A stretch of 64,000 nucleotides of DNA from Alkalibacillus silvisoli (GCF_039521975.1 NZ_BAAACZ010000003.1:1-64000); one strand, 5' to 3'. Shown: positions 50,511 through 60,131, counted from the first letter of the stretch. The notes: generated from the sequence alone by a model not told the origin. Numbers and translations: made by a program.

Positions 50511-52709
50511 ATGAGAAAGGTAATTGTAAGGAGCGGACTGATTGGTATAATCTTTTCAATAATAGTTGTCTTAATGGTAGTGTCTAGTATGAATCAGTCT
50601 AAAGCTTCTATACTTGGCCTAACAGAAAAATTATCTGATAAATTAATTGAGACTCTTGAGGTGGTTGATGATGCATTGTACCATGATGTTGTTGTAGTAT
50701 TTGATGATTTAGAAAATGTATCACAGCTAGACGATTTAAACCGTAATTATCACGATTATGAACATTTACCTTTTGCAAGGGTTTATTTAAATCAAGAAGA
50801 AATTGCTGAAGTATCACAATGGAGTGAAGTACAATACATTGAGCCGAACCAGCAATTATCATTGTTTAATGCAGAAGGTCGCGATATGACACAGGTTGAC
50901 GTTATACAAGAAGACTATGGTTATTCTGGTGAAGGTGTTGAAATTGCGGTCATTGATACAGGTTTGGACGGTTTACACCCTGATGTTCAGCATAACCAAG
51001 TAAGAAACTGGCAGGTAGCAGGTACCATTTTGACAGACAATGACCTGTTTGTCAGTACAACACCTGATGGAACTAATATAGAAACAAGTGTCTATGACCT
51101 TGAACTAGATGCAGGTGCACCTGTTAATAATGATGAGTATGGTCATGGTACTCATGTATATGGAACAATTGCAGGTAGTGGGGATGCTTCTGATGGTCAT
51201 TTGAAAGGAATGGCTCCGGATGCGCAAGTTCATAGTTACAGTACATCTGCAGCTGTGTTGTTAGTTTATACTTTAGAGGCTTATGATCATATCATTGATC
51301 AAGTTAAGAATGAGGAAGCAGATATTCGATTAATTTCAAATAGTTGGGGTTCAGAAGGTTGTGACTTTAACCCTAATAATGCAACAAACATAGCGGCAAA
51401 AGAAGCATTTGATCTAGGTATTTTAAGCGTTTTTGCATATGATAATTCTGGTTCTGACAGTGACACGTGTAATCCATATGCAGCATCGCCTTATGTTTTA
51501 GGTGTTGGAGCTACGGATAAATCTTTTGGTGTAACAGGTTTTTCTTCAAGAGGTAAGGTTGATGGTAACTTTGACAGAGAATTAGCTCTTGAGAATGCTG
51601 AAGCTTATTACAATGCTTCAACTGAAGAACAGGAAAATTGGGATATTGAAAGCGATCCATTAGGGTTGTATCGTCCATCAGTTGTTGCACCAGGTGAAGA
51701 TATTGTTTCAGCTCAAAATCCTTTACACGCTATGACATTAAGTGGTACTTATTATGGCTCTGCAAGTGGTACATCAATGGCCGCACCAATGGTTACAGGT
51801 GTATTAGCTGTAATCATTGACGCCTATGAACAAAACCACGATGGCACATTAAGTCCTAAAGATTTAATAAGACTACTAGAAGTAACAGCAGACACTGATG
51901 TTATGAAAGGTTATCAAGAATATGAAGCGGGAGCTGGGTTTGTTGATGCAAAAACAGCTGTGACTCGTGCTATTAATAATGAAATTCCAAGTGAAGTTAC
52001 GCTGAACGATTTAGTGACTTATGAAAAACCAGAAAGCGTTAAGGTTGAAAGTGGTTCATATGAAGGGCGTGTTGCACCAAATTCATGGGAAACAAATGAA
52101 GGATATGAAACACATACTTTTGAGGTACAAGAAGGAGCATTATCAGCCTCGGCAGATCTTTCGTGGTCTTTGAGCCTTGAGAATATATACATTTCGTTAT
52201 TTGGACCTGATGGTGATGTCACTGACGTCGATGCTGCAGATACTCAGTCAGCAGGGTTGATAGATTTAGGTAATGAACGATCAGTTTCTATTAACTTTCC
52301 AGAGCCAGGAACTTGGACAGTTCGTATAGATGGGAGAGCTAATCTACTATCTAGTTATGATGGTGATTGGCAAGTTGAGTACCCGGAAGACCTAAGCTAT
52401 GACCCAGAAACAGTTCTAGATGTTACACCAGAAAAGGTTTCTGGAAATGATGGAATAGCCATATATGCTGAAGTGTTTAGTCCGGACGGGATAAGTGATA
52501 TTGAATCGATTGACCTAAAGGTGGAAGCTTCAAATGGTCGAACACTTCATCACTTTACAAAGGGTGAGTTTGATGTGACAGATGAAGCATTTGAAATTGA
52601 GAAATCAGATCTTAAATTAACCGCTAAATCTCCTTGGATTGTAAAATTAGAAGTGGAGGATTCAGCAGGTAACATCACATATGACCAAACGTTAGTAGGA
52701 AAAGAATAA
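50511..52709 (+). CDS. Secreted S8 serine protease with C-terminal beta domains
   Basis: This is a 732-residue subtilase with a membrane-spanning signal (about 8-26), a propeptide to about 125, and catalytic Asp149 (VIDTG), His212 (YGHGTHVYG) and Ser422 (SGTSMAAPM). The oxyanion asparagine lies in an unusual FAYDNSGS in place of the common AAGNSG. Two cysteines, about 284 and 320, flank this loop and could form a disulfide, which is rare in Bacillaceae subtilases. An insertion of about 45 residues precedes the GLYRPSVVAPG strand. After 500 there are two beta domains, the first resembling a P-type/jelly-roll module. The ATG at 50511 follows GGAGGG. Confidence 0.9.
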   Translation: MRKVIVRSGLIGIIFSIIVVLMVVSSMNQSKASILGLTEKLSDKLIETLEVVDDALYHDVVVVFDDLENVSQLDDLNRNYHDYEHLPFARVYLNQEEIAEVSQWSEVQYIEPNQQLSLFNAEGRDMTQVDVIQEDYGYSGEGVEIAVIDTGLDGLHPDVQHNQVRNWQVAGTILTDNDLFVSTTPDGTNIETSVYDLELDAGAPVNNDEYGHGTHVYGTIAGSGDASDGHLKGMAPDAQVHSYSTSAAVLLVYTLEAYDHIIDQVKNEEADIRLISNSWGSEGCDFNPNNATNIAAKEAFDLGILSVFAYDNSGSDSDTCNPYAASPYVLGVGATDKSFGVTGFSSRGKVDGNFDRELALENAEAYYNASTEEQENWDIESDPLGLYRPSVVAPGEDIVSAQNPLHAMTLSGTYYGSASGTSMAAPMVTGVLAVIIDAYEQNHDGTLSPKDLIRLLEVTADTDVMKGYQEYEAGAGFVDAKTAVTRAINNEIPSEVTLNDLVTYEKPESVKVESGSYEGRVAPNSWETNEGYETHTFEVQEGALSASADLSWSLSLENIYISLFGPDGDVTDVDAADTQSAGLIDLGNERSVSINFPEPGTWTVRIDGRANLLSSYDGDWQVEYPEDLSYDPETVLDVTPEKVSGNDGIAIYAEVFSPDGISDIESIDLKVEASNGRTLHHFTKGEFDVTDEAFEIEKSDLKLTAKSPWIVKLEVEDSAGNITYDQTLVGKE

Positions 52710-52716
52710 TACAGTT

Positions 52717-52750
52717 AAGAAAGCCGGGGATAGGATTCCGGCTTTCTTAT
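52717..52750 (+). terminator. Terminator after the 732-aa protease
   Basis: AAGAAAGCCGG (52717-52727) and CCGGCTTTCTT (52738-52748) form a perfect 11-bp stem just after the stop codon. Confidence 0.85.
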
Positions 52751-52812
52751 ATGTTTGGCTAGGACGGGGGTGGTTATGAAAGGACATGGGTTTTGACGAG
52801 AAGATCTAACTA

Positions 52813-52850
52813 ATAAAAAGGTCCACTCACATTTTCGTGAATGGACCTTT
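52813..52850 (-). terminator. Terminator after the chemoreceptor gene
   Basis: AAAGGTCCA (52817-52825) pairs with TGGACCTTT (52842-52850), and an inner TCAC/GTGA stem extends it. On the minus strand TTTTTATTAG follows. Confidence 0.9.
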
Positions 52851-52856
52851 ACTTGA

Positions 52857-54908
52857 TTAATCTTTACTTAATTTAAATTCTTCTATTAAACTATTAAGCT
52901 GTTCGCTTGAAGTGTTCAGCTCTTCAGCGGAGTTTGCTAGCGATTGTAATGCGTTTGTCTGTTCATCAATTGTTGCGCTTATTTCTTCATTAGATGCTGC
53001 TGTTTCTTGAGTGTTTGAAGTGATTGATTCAACAGATGATACAACGCGGTCTTTGTATTGGCTCATGTCTTGAATGGCTTGTACGTTTTGTTCAACGCTT
53101 TTCGTAATGTTATTTACGGCAGAACCAATATCATTGAATACTTGTACGGTTGAGTCTACGATTTCATTCTGTGAATCTGTTGTTGTTTTAGCTTCATTCA
53201 TCTGATTGATTGCCTGGTTTGATTGGTTTTTTACATCTTCTATGATCTTGTGAATCTCCTCAGTTGATTGAGAGGATTGTTCAGCTAGTTTTCTCACTTC
53301 ATCAGCCACTACAGCAAAACCTTTTCCATCCTCGCCAGCACGTGCAGCTTCTATTGATGCATTAAGAGCAAGCAAGTTCGTCTGTTCAGAAATAGCGTTA
53401 ATCGTATGGATGAAATCACTAATTTTTTGGATTTGGTTGTTAAGTTCTTGAACAACACCTTCTGCTTGTTCGAATTGTTGTTTGGACTCTGATGAATAAG
53501 AAGCAAGCTGGTTCATTTGATTTAGCCCTTTTTGATTAACAGAATCAGCCTCTGTTGCTAATTCATTCATCGTTTCACTACTACTAGATATAGATTCAAT
53601 TTGATCACTTAAATGGTTCATTTGATCAGACATCGCCTCTAAGCTTTCAGCAGATTGCTGTGCACCACTTGCGATTTGATCCATTGTTCCTTGAATCTCT
53701 TCATTAGAGGCTGTTGTTTCTTCAGAGACGGCACTAAAGTTTTCAGCTGATGAACGAATGATATCTGCTGATTCATGTGTGCGCATTATTAAGTGTTTCA
53801 TGTTACTAACCATTTTATTAAAATGCTCATATAATAAGCCGATTTCATCATTTGATTGATGTTTTGCTTCCACAGTTAAGTTTCCGTTTGCGACTTCATC
53901 CATTTTCTCACGTAATGATGTAATAGGTTTCGCAATTCGGTTACTAAATAAGTAAATTCCACCGCCTAATAACAATATAACGATTAAACCAATGATGAGT
54001 TGTTGAATTAACAGCTCGTTTAATGATGCGTACACTTCATCTTCGGGTACTGCTATACCAACTGTCCAACCAGTACTTGGAACTTGCGCGAAATAGATTT
54101 GGTTTGTACCATTATTCAGGTCAACTGAAAATTGTCCTTCTTCATTTTGTAATAGCTCTTCACTATTGTTTGAAAATGAATCAATCTCATCAATCGACGC
54201 TTCCATAACTAATGCTTCATCTTCATGGGCAATAATTTGACCGGTATTATCAAAGCTAAATGCCCATCCTGTTTCGTACACTTGAATGTCTGAGATGAGA
54301 TTTTGAATTTGGGTTAAATCAATATCTGCTGAGATCACTCCGTTAAAGTTGCCTGTTTGATCTTCAAATGCTACAGAAGTTGTCACCATGGTAATATCTG
54401 AAGCCTCATCATAATACGGATCTCCCCATACTGCCCCATCAAGACCTTCTGCTTGTTGGTACCACTCCCAGCTTGGATAGTCGTAATCAGGGTCTTCATA
54501 TACATCCGTATAAATAGTTGACCCGTCCTCCTCATAAACATAAGGTCCAACGTATTCAATGTCTTCATCATAAGCAAATGGTTCAAACCAAATGCCAGAG
54601 CCATATGTATCTTGGTTTGTTACAATATTTCGTTCTAGAAGGTCTATGTAATCACCTTGTTCGATTGAATCTCCAGTAGCCGATACGAAACTTGCAGTTG
54701 ATTCAGCTAACTGTTCGTGACTGGCAAACCGTTCTTCGATTTGACTAACTGAACGATCTTGTAAATTGGTGATTCTATGTTCAATTTCCTCATCAAGCTG
54801 TCCTTTAGAGATGTTATAGGAAAAAATCATGAATAAAGCTAGTCCGATAAATGTTAAAGGAAGAAACATGAGTAACATTTTACGTTTTAAGCTAGAATTT
54901 CCTTTCAT
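52857..54908 (-). CDS. Methyl-accepting chemotaxis protein with dCache sensor
   Basis: This 683-residue chemoreceptor has TM1 (about 11-31) and an extracellular double Cache domain (about 35-295; GIWFEPF, WGDPYYDEASDITMVTTSVAF and GVISADIDL segments). TM2 (about 305-327), a HAMP domain and the cytoplasmic signalling helix follow. The invariant hairpin is EAARAGEDGKGFAVVADEVR. Glutamine/glutamate pairs fit methylation sites. dCache receptors often bind amino acids. The ATG at 54908 follows AGGAGGG, and a longer in-frame start has no ribosome binding site. Confidence 0.95.
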   Translation of the reverse strand: MKGNSSLKRKMLLMFLPLTFIGLALFMIFSYNISKGQLDEEIEHRITNLQDRSVSQIEERFASHEQLAESTASFVSATGDSIEQGDYIDLLERNIVTNQDTYGSGIWFEPFAYDEDIEYVGPYVYEEDGSTIYTDVYEDPDYDYPSWEWYQQAEGLDGAVWGDPYYDEASDITMVTTSVAFEDQTGNFNGVISADIDLTQIQNLISDIQVYETGWAFSFDNTGQIIAHEDEALVMEASIDEIDSFSNNSEELLQNEEGQFSVDLNNGTNQIYFAQVPSTGWTVGIAVPEDEVYASLNELLIQQLIIGLIVILLLGGGIYLFSNRIAKPITSLREKMDEVANGNLTVEAKHQSNDEIGLLYEHFNKMVSNMKHLIMRTHESADIIRSSAENFSAVSEETTASNEEIQGTMDQIASGAQQSAESLEAMSDQMNHLSDQIESISSSSETMNELATEADSVNQKGLNQMNQLASYSSESKQQFEQAEGVVQELNNQIQKISDFIHTINAISEQTNLLALNASIEAARAGEDGKGFAVVADEVRKLAEQSSQSTEEIHKIIEDVKNQSNQAINQMNEAKTTTDSQNEIVDSTVQVFNDIGSAVNNITKSVEQNVQAIQDMSQYKDRVVSSVESITSNTQETAASNEEISATIDEQTNALQSLANSAEELNTSSEQLNSLIEEFKLSKD

Positions 54909-55027
54909 ACATACCCTCCTGTTAATTTTGTTCAAAATAAATTTAACACTTTGGGTTGGTTGTGTCAAAAAAGCATGAAATTTGTCGGGTGTCGGTAGTC
55001 TTATGATATGAGAGCGTAACAACAAAA

Positions 55028-55069
55028 AATCCATCTTTCGTCAGGGTTAATTCCAACGAAAGACGGATT
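55028..55069 (-). terminator. Hairpin upstream of the chemoreceptor gene
   Basis: AATCCATCTTTCGT (55028-55041) pairs with ACGAAAGACGGATT (55056-55069) with one mismatch. On the minus strand TTTTTTGTT follows. It may end the Nfu/HEAT transcript after it has passed the repeat array. Confidence 0.65.
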
Positions 55070-55086
55070 ATATAAGATAAACTCGT

Positions 55087-55195
55087 CTGAGCGCCGACAA
55101 AAGTTCCTGAGCGCTGATAAAAAAGTCTGAACGCTGATAAAAGTTCCTGGGCGCTGATAAATATGTCTGAAGACCGATAAAGATATCCGCTCGGG
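55087..55195 (+). repeat. Array of exact 20-bp units, family B
   Basis: Units begin CTGA/CTGG/CCGC at 55087, 55107, 55127, 55147, 55167 and 55187, exactly 20 bases apart. The best unit is CTGAGCGCTGATAAAAAAGT. The first ten bases (CTGAGCGCTG) are better kept than the rest. A shorter relative lies at 8211-8262. Confidence 0.85.
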
Positions 55196-55262
55196 TAACT
55201 TCTCATCTTACACAAGGCATCAAATCAAATGTTCGTACACTTCACCCTTTTGTCTAAAGACT

Positions 55263-56417
55263 CTATTGATTCTTCTTCATTTTCGTCATATCAGTCATTT
55301 GTTTCCAGATCGAGCCTTGAGCAGCTTCACCTTCTTGAATGCGTGAAAGTGCCATTTTTGCTTGCATGCGCACTTCGAATTCTGGGTCTTCTAGTGCTTT
55401 TTCTAAAGCTGGGATTGCTGATTCATCACCATATTCATATAAAAACATAGCTGCACGCCAGCGGACGATACGGCTTTTGTCTTTTAGGGATTCAGTCATA
55501 TTTGGAATGGCATCAGTAAAACCTAAGTCTGATAAACAGTCACCAGCTGTGCGTCTTACGGTAACGGTTTTGTCTTTTAAGGCTTTATATAAAAAGGGAA
55601 GGGTTTCTCGGTCTTCAACCATTCCTAAGTAAGCTGTTGCTAAGCGTCGAATAGACATTTTTGCATCATCTAATGCTTTTCCTAGTAAAGGTAATTCATC
55701 AATAGTTGGATCAGGCATTCTATCTAACGCTTTATAACGCGCTTTCCAGTCTTCTTGTTCTAGCTTGTCTACTGTTAATGGTTCAAGTATTTTGGCTTGG
55801 TTTGTATCAGATTGGCCTTCAGCTAAAGCTAAATTTACTAATGCATTCAGGCGTTTCTCATCATAAGTAGCTTCAACTTCATCAACAACATCTCGTCCGA
55901 TTTCTAAAGCCTCTCCGTAACGTGGGTCTTGTTCAATCCACGCGCGCTCCATCAGCATGTTCGTCGACTCTTTTGACGCTTCCATTGCAGCATCTGTAAA
56001 GCGTTGAGGTAGTCCAAATCGTTTTTCTTCCTCTTGCTCTTCTAATTTCACCTGCATTGGAATTCCTTTAAACATTTGAATAAACACTTTAACTTCACCA
56101 AAATTGTCTTCATCGGATTGCCTAGAAGCACTCGGGCTTTCAGATGTAACATCGTCAGAAGCACCCATGACTTCTTTAACTTTTGGTAAAATGTCTTCCC
56201 ATTCCACTTTGGGGTCGCGTTCTAATGCAATAAAATCGATAACACGGTACAATTCTTTGACGCCACTGATTTCAAATAATTGACGTACATATTCAGGTGC
56301 AGAACTCAGGTCATCGTTTTGGGCATAGTTTTCTGTTTCCATTTCAGGTAGTCGTTCATTAACATTTATTTTCATTGAATAAGGGCTTGGCGTTGGTTCG
56401 ATCGATATAATCTTCAT
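55263..56417 (-). CDS. Nfu N-terminal domain/HEAT repeat protein (CvfC/YpgR type)
   Basis: This is a 384-residue protein. The first 90 residues are a scaffold protein Nfu/NifU N-terminal-type domain (IISIEPTPSPYSMKINVNER). The second half is a run of about five HEAT-like repeats (DEIPLLGKALDDAKMSIRRLA-like, ALKDKTVTVRRTAGDCL, SLKDKSRIVRWRAAMFL, ALEDPEFEVRMQAKMAL). It matches the conserved virulence factor C/YpgR family of Firmicutes, which has no assigned biochemical role. The ATG at 56417 is eight bases from GAGGAGGA. Confidence 0.9.
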   Translation of the reverse strand: MKIISIEPTPSPYSMKINVNERLPEMETENYAQNDDLSSAPEYVRQLFEISGVKELYRVIDFIALERDPKVEWEDILPKVKEVMGASDDVTSESPSASRQSDEDNFGEVKVFIQMFKGIPMQVKLEEQEEEKRFGLPQRFTDAAMEASKESTNMLMERAWIEQDPRYGEALEIGRDVVDEVEATYDEKRLNALVNLALAEGQSDTNQAKILEPLTVDKLEQEDWKARYKALDRMPDPTIDELPLLGKALDDAKMSIRRLATAYLGMVEDRETLPFLYKALKDKTVTVRRTAGDCLSDLGFTDAIPNMTESLKDKSRIVRWRAAMFLYEYGDESAIPALEKALEDPEFEVRMQAKMALSRIQEGEAAQGSIWKQMTDMTKMKKNQ

Positions 56418-56663
56418 AACGGTCCTCCTCAATTAACTTTGCTACATTTATCTTATCATAATCTTATATTTCTTTACGAAACTCCCACAAATATCAGCAT
56501 ATAATGGAAAAGTATAAACATATAATTTTCATAGAACGGGTATATTATCAATAAAAAGGAAACGCGCCTTGCTTTTCTAAGTCGCGAGTAATATCTCATG
56601 GGATGAAATTGGAGATCGAATAGGGATTACTTCTTATTTTATAAAATAGCGGGGGAATAGTTG

Positions 56664-56939
56664 ATGAATCAACCATATCCATTTAATTCAATTGGCAATA
56701 TTATAGCAGTAAGTCTACTTACACTTTATTTATTGTACATGTTTTTCTTTCAAACACACTGGTTTTGGGTGGTTGTATTTGTAGGTGGCGTTATATACGC
56801 CGTTTATGAATTGAAACAATGGGTGAAAGAGCCAAAAGACGAGCGAGATTTATATTTAATATATGGCTTACTCATTTTTAGCGTTGCTTTATTCGGGTAT
56901 TCGTTTTTTAGTTTATTATTGAACAACATCCTTGGATAA
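56664..56939 (+). CDS. Small membrane protein (91 aa)
   Basis: GGGGG lies eight bases before the ATG at 56664. Three hydrophobic segments (about 12-30, 34-48 and 65-88) are separated by a charged loop (KQWVKEPKDERD). It is monocistronic, of unknown family, with good codon pattern and ribosome binding site. Confidence 0.7.
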   Translation: MNQPYPFNSIGNIIAVSLLTLYLLYMFFFQTHWFWVVVFVGGVIYAVYELKQWVKEPKDERDLYLIYGLLIFSVALFGYSFFSLLLNNILG

Positions 56940-57064
56940 AGTTAAATTCAACCAATATCTCAACAAATTTATGCCAGTTGCACAATTATATTGTGTGACT
57001 GTTTTTTTATATGGTACTATTACGAGGTTGCATTAAAATAAAATGAGAAAAAAGGTGTTAATTA

Positions 57065-57694
57065 ATGAAAGGTTTAATATATTCAATCGTTTTCTATGTA
57101 TTAGGTGTGTTAACGCTATCATTTGGTGTTACGATGCTCATCCTTTCTGACTTAGGTATTGGTGCATGGGATGCGCTATTTTATGCATTATATGAATTGA
57201 TAGGATTTACTGTTGGTACTTGGATCTTCATCGTTGGTATTTTGCTTATCATTTTAAATAAATTTTTATTACAAAGCCGCTTTGATTATTCAGCGATTTT
57301 AACGATCTTTTTAATCGGCGTATTTATAGATTTTTGGTTATTAGTTGTATTTGAGGGCGTAATAATTACAGACATGGCAGCTCGTGTTGGATTATTAGGT
57401 TTAGGAGTAATTGGAATGGGTACTGGAATAGGTATGTATTTGCAACTTAATTTCGCGCGTAATCCTATTGATAACCTTATGATGGCAGTACATTACCGAA
57501 CAGGGCTAAGTATGGCTGTATCAAAGTCAGGGCTAGAGTTTGTTGTATTAGTAATTGCATTTGTTCTAGGTGGACCGATTGGAATTGGAACAATCATCGT
57601 AGCATTTGGTATTGGACCAATTGTACAGTTTACTTTCAATAAAATAGCTAAATTTAAATCAATGCTTACTGGAGAAATACATACTGAATCTTAA
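57065..57694 (+). CDS. YczE/YitT-like integral membrane protein
   Basis: This 209-residue protein has five hydrophobic helices. It has the family pattern LILSDLGIGAWDALFYALYE near the N-terminus and NPIDNLMMAVHYRTGLSM in the middle, both typical of COG2364 (YczE/YyaS) proteins. The function is unknown; B. subtilis YczE affects lipopeptide production. AAAGGTG precedes the ATG. Confidence 0.85.
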   Translation: MKGLIYSIVFYVLGVLTLSFGVTMLILSDLGIGAWDALFYALYELIGFTVGTWIFIVGILLIILNKFLLQSRFDYSAILTIFLIGVFIDFWLLVVFEGVIITDMAARVGLLGLGVIGMGTGIGMYLQLNFARNPIDNLMMAVHYRTGLSMAVSKSGLEFVVLVIAFVLGGPIGIGTIIVAFGIGPIVQFTFNKIAKFKSMLTGEIHTES

Positions 57695-57794
57695 CCTTAC
57701 TAGGGTAGATAAAAGTGAACAGTAATAACCATTTCAAAACGTAACTAAAATGTCAGTATATATTGACATGAGTTTATTTTTTCATCGATATCAT

Positions 57795-57825
57795 AAAAAG
57801 CTCGCCGTAAGTTGGCGAGCTTTTT
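57795..57825. terminator. Bidirectional terminator
   Basis: AAAAAGCTCGCC (57795-57806) and GGCGAGCTTTTT (57814-57825) form a perfect stem between convergent genes. Confidence 0.93.
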
Positions 57826-57828
57826 AAA

Positions 57829-58098
57829 TTAAAACCGTTCAATCATTGTTGAAAATATGTAACCAACACCAAGTCCAATTGCTGAGTAAATGGCCATAAC
57901 TTGCCCAATTGAAAAGAACACTGGGCGATTTAAGTCGACTAAGGCTAAAAAAAGCATGATCACACTCATCACTAGAAGCGGCCCAAACACAAATACATAA
58001 ATCTCAATTCTTGTATAACTACGCACTTGAACAACCCGCAAAATAAGAGCTAGTAATACCGTTACAATCAGTAGAATAAAATAATGTAAAAAGCCCAA
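57829..58098 (-). CDS. Small membrane protein (89 aa)
   Basis: This 89-residue protein has three hydrophobic helices (about 5-22, 33-52 and 62-82) and a basic loop (RVVQVRSYTR). It probably starts at TTG 58098, eight bases after AGGGG. The family is not recognised. It shares a terminator with the YczE-like gene. Confidence 0.6.
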   Translation of the reverse strand: MGFLHYFILLIVTVLLALILRVVQVRSYTRIEIYVFVFGPLLVMSVIMLFLALVDLNRPVFFSIGQVMAIYSAIGLGVGYIFSTMIERF

Positions 58099-58173
58099 AT
58101 AATCAGCCCCTGTGCTTCTAGCTTAAGTGCCACTATTCAATCATACGCAGACAAGGGTTAAAATATTATCGTT

Positions 58174-59190
58174 TTACCATTTTGCCTCGTGCGCTTCTGT
58201 CCAACCTAAAAGATTAGTAAATTCAATTTCATCGCCTTCATGTAGTTGAACACTCCCTGAATAGTTTCCAATTAATTGACGCATGTTAGATTGAACGACC
58301 CCGGCATTCTTCGTGGCAACTCGTTCGTAAAACGGTTCGAATAATAGTTTCACTCTTCTTGATTGAGGCGTTTGAATGACCCATGGTTTCATATAGTTGT
58401 GGCGATCATATACCCAATCGATTTCTTCACTTACCTTATGAAGCCGTCCATCAACGATCATTCCATTTTCAGTTTGACCGGTTCCCTCTGTCCATCCGCC
58501 CCCTAGATTAATTCCAATCCGTGTATCACCGATGAACCCTGAAGCAGCACCCCAATTCCATGTCGAATGATAAGGCCACTTACCACGACCAAAGTCTAAA
58601 GTAGCAAAAGCATTAATTGGTTGGAATGAATAACGCCGAGCTGCCCATTTGACCTCACCACGTACGGGTAGGGCGAGTTGTTTTGATGTGTATTGAAATC
58701 GTTTAGAGCTCCAAGGAATCACAACATTTAACGAGTCAAAATCAGGGACGCGATCAACTAATAAATGGGCCTCTAACGGTTTACCTTCATGGAAATTCGC
58801 CCAGTGGACATAGATCTTTGTCGCATCTTCCATTTCGATAAATTCTATTCTCACCCCATTCTTCTCAAAATACACAGACTCCCAAACGTTATCAGGCATG
58901 ATCGTTCCTCGACTAAATGGCATCACAATCGTTTGTTCTTTGAAATTTAACGTCTCTAAATCTAACATATACACAAATACAGCCGATGCGTAATCAAGGT
59001 TAGAAATCGTAACTGAAAATAATGCCTCATCGCTAGTAAAGCACCAATAGTTCCATTTCTTCTTCCTTAAAAAGCTTCCGGCTACGTTACAAGAAGTTAA
59101 AGGCGTGCGAGACCACCCAACACTTTCATGATTCAGTTTTCCTTTTCGGTCACATAATTGAACCGGAGTTATAATTTCTTCAGCCACCAT
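58174..59190 (-). CDS. DUF2804 domain protein
   Basis: This 338-residue protein spans the whole DUF2804 family. Recognisable segments are ITPVQLCDRKGKLNHESVGW at the start, FQPINAFATLDFGRGKWPYH and WNWGAASG in the middle, and FEPFYERVATKNAG near the end. The fold resembles lipocalin-like/diels-alderase (hydroxyneurosporene-synthase-like) proteins; the function is unknown. Two ATG codons follow GGAGG. Only the second, at 59190, is properly spaced. Confidence 0.88.
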   Translation of the reverse strand: MVAEEIITPVQLCDRKGKLNHESVGWSRTPLTSCNVAGSFLRKKKWNYWCFTSDEALFSVTISNLDYASAVFVYMLDLETLNFKEQTIVMPFSRGTIMPDNVWESVYFEKNGVRIEFIEMEDATKIYVHWANFHEGKPLEAHLLVDRVPDFDSLNVVIPWSSKRFQYTSKQLALPVRGEVKWAARRYSFQPINAFATLDFGRGKWPYHSTWNWGAASGFIGDTRIGINLGGGWTEGTGQTENGMIVDGRLHKVSEEIDWVYDRHNYMKPWVIQTPQSRRVKLLFEPFYERVATKNAGVVQSNMRQLIGNYSGSVQLHEGDEIEFTNLLGWTEAHEAKW

Positions 59191-59313
59191 GAACATACCT
59201 CCAAAAAACTATTACTATAGGTATACGATTTTTAGGTGATAAAATCCTATGTATTTAGAAAATTGTGTTACCATGGTGGAAATAAGTGACTTAGTTTGTG
59301 AGGGAGAGGTTGA

Positions 59314-59766
59314 ATGACTCGCGCAAGAAAGTTTGCTCAATTAATATTAGCTTTCCTTTTGTTGATCTTTCCATATTTGTTTGAAATGGAGCTTCATGCA
59401 CCCATCCTTTATTACATAGTGATTATACCAGTGGTGCTGTTCATAGTGGTGGCTATTATTTTTGATGATTATTTTGAAGGTAAAAGGAAGCAGATCTGGT
59501 ACAAAATCCGGAAGTGGAAGAAGTGGCAAGGTCTTTTATGGTATAGTGTCTTAAATATTTTTTTCGTTAAAATAATAACCTTCCTGTTTCAGTACATAAT
59601 CGATGGTGTGACACCTACAATGATCTTTGTCGAAGCTTCAATTCAGGCAATGCTATTTTTATCGATTTTTATATTGTTACTGTCTTTTGTTATTGGAGTT
59701 CTGACCTATTCTAGAAATGGTGAGAAATATGGTTATAAAACGTTTGATGAGGCTATGAATAAATAA
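59314..59766 (+). CDS. Membrane protein of unknown family (150 aa)
   Basis: This 150-residue protein has four helices (about 9-25, 30-48, 77-97 and 105-130) and a basic cytoplasmic loop (EGKRKQIWYKIRKWKKWQG). GGGAGAGG precedes the ATG. The stop is 12 bases from the DUF4190 gene, so both are probably one operon. The family is not recognised. Confidence 0.7.
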   Translation: MTRARKFAQLILAFLLLIFPYLFEMELHAPILYYIVIIPVVLFIVVAIIFDDYFEGKRKQIWYKIRKWKKWQGLLWYSVLNIFFVKIITFLFQYIIDGVTPTMIFVEASIQAMLFLSIFILLLSFVIGVLTYSRNGEKYGYKTFDEAMNK

Positions 59767-59778
59767 GAGGTGATTGAT

Positions 59779-60051
59779 ATGTTAGATCGAATACAAGTAA
59801 AACAAGAATTGAGTAGTTTAGCCATTGCGTCACTCGTAATCGGTGTTGTTGCTATTGTAGGGTTATTGTCATTTACGTTAATAGGCATTGCATTGTCTGT
59901 AATCGGTGTTATTTTTGGAGTTTTTGCTATTGGAATGATCCGTAAAAGTGATAAATCTGGACTAGGTTTAGCAAGGGCTGGTTTGATTTGCAGTTTAGTT
60001 GCCTTAGCTGTACCTGTAAGTATGATGGCTTATTTAATGTTAGTGAATTGA
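59779..60051 (+). CDS. DUF4190 membrane protein
   Basis: This 90-residue protein has two long hydrophobic hairpins with the DUF4190 signature: SSLAIASLVIGVVAIVG, then GVIFGVFAIGMIRKS, then GLGLARAGLICSLVAL. AGAGGTG lies before the ATG at 59779. The function is unknown. Confidence 0.85.
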   Translation: MLDRIQVKQELSSLAIASLVIGVVAIVGLLSFTLIGIALSVIGVIFGVFAIGMIRKSDKSGLGLARAGLICSLVALAVPVSMMAYLMLVN

Positions 60052-60070
60052 AAAAAGCCCTTTCTCTCCG

Positions 60071-60099
60071 TTACGATTGCTAAGTAATCTTGGTATAAT
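60071..60099 (+). promoter_or_regulatory. Promoter of the MBL-HhH operon
   Basis: TTACGA (60071-60076), a 17-bp spacer and TATAAT (60094-60099) with a TG extension (TGGTATAAT) form a good sigma-A promoter 33 bases before the start codon. Confidence 0.75.
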
Positions 60100-60131
60100 A
60101 GGGTTCATGGAATAGTAGAGAGGGAGATGAC

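Larger units (their letters stand above)
54909..55262. other. Intergenic region with hairpin and repeat array
   Basis: These 354 bases between the Nfu/HEAT gene and the chemoreceptor gene hold a 13-14-bp hairpin (55028-55069) and the family B array (55087-55195). The chemoreceptor promoter should lie at 54909-55020. No frame is convincing. Confidence 0.5.
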
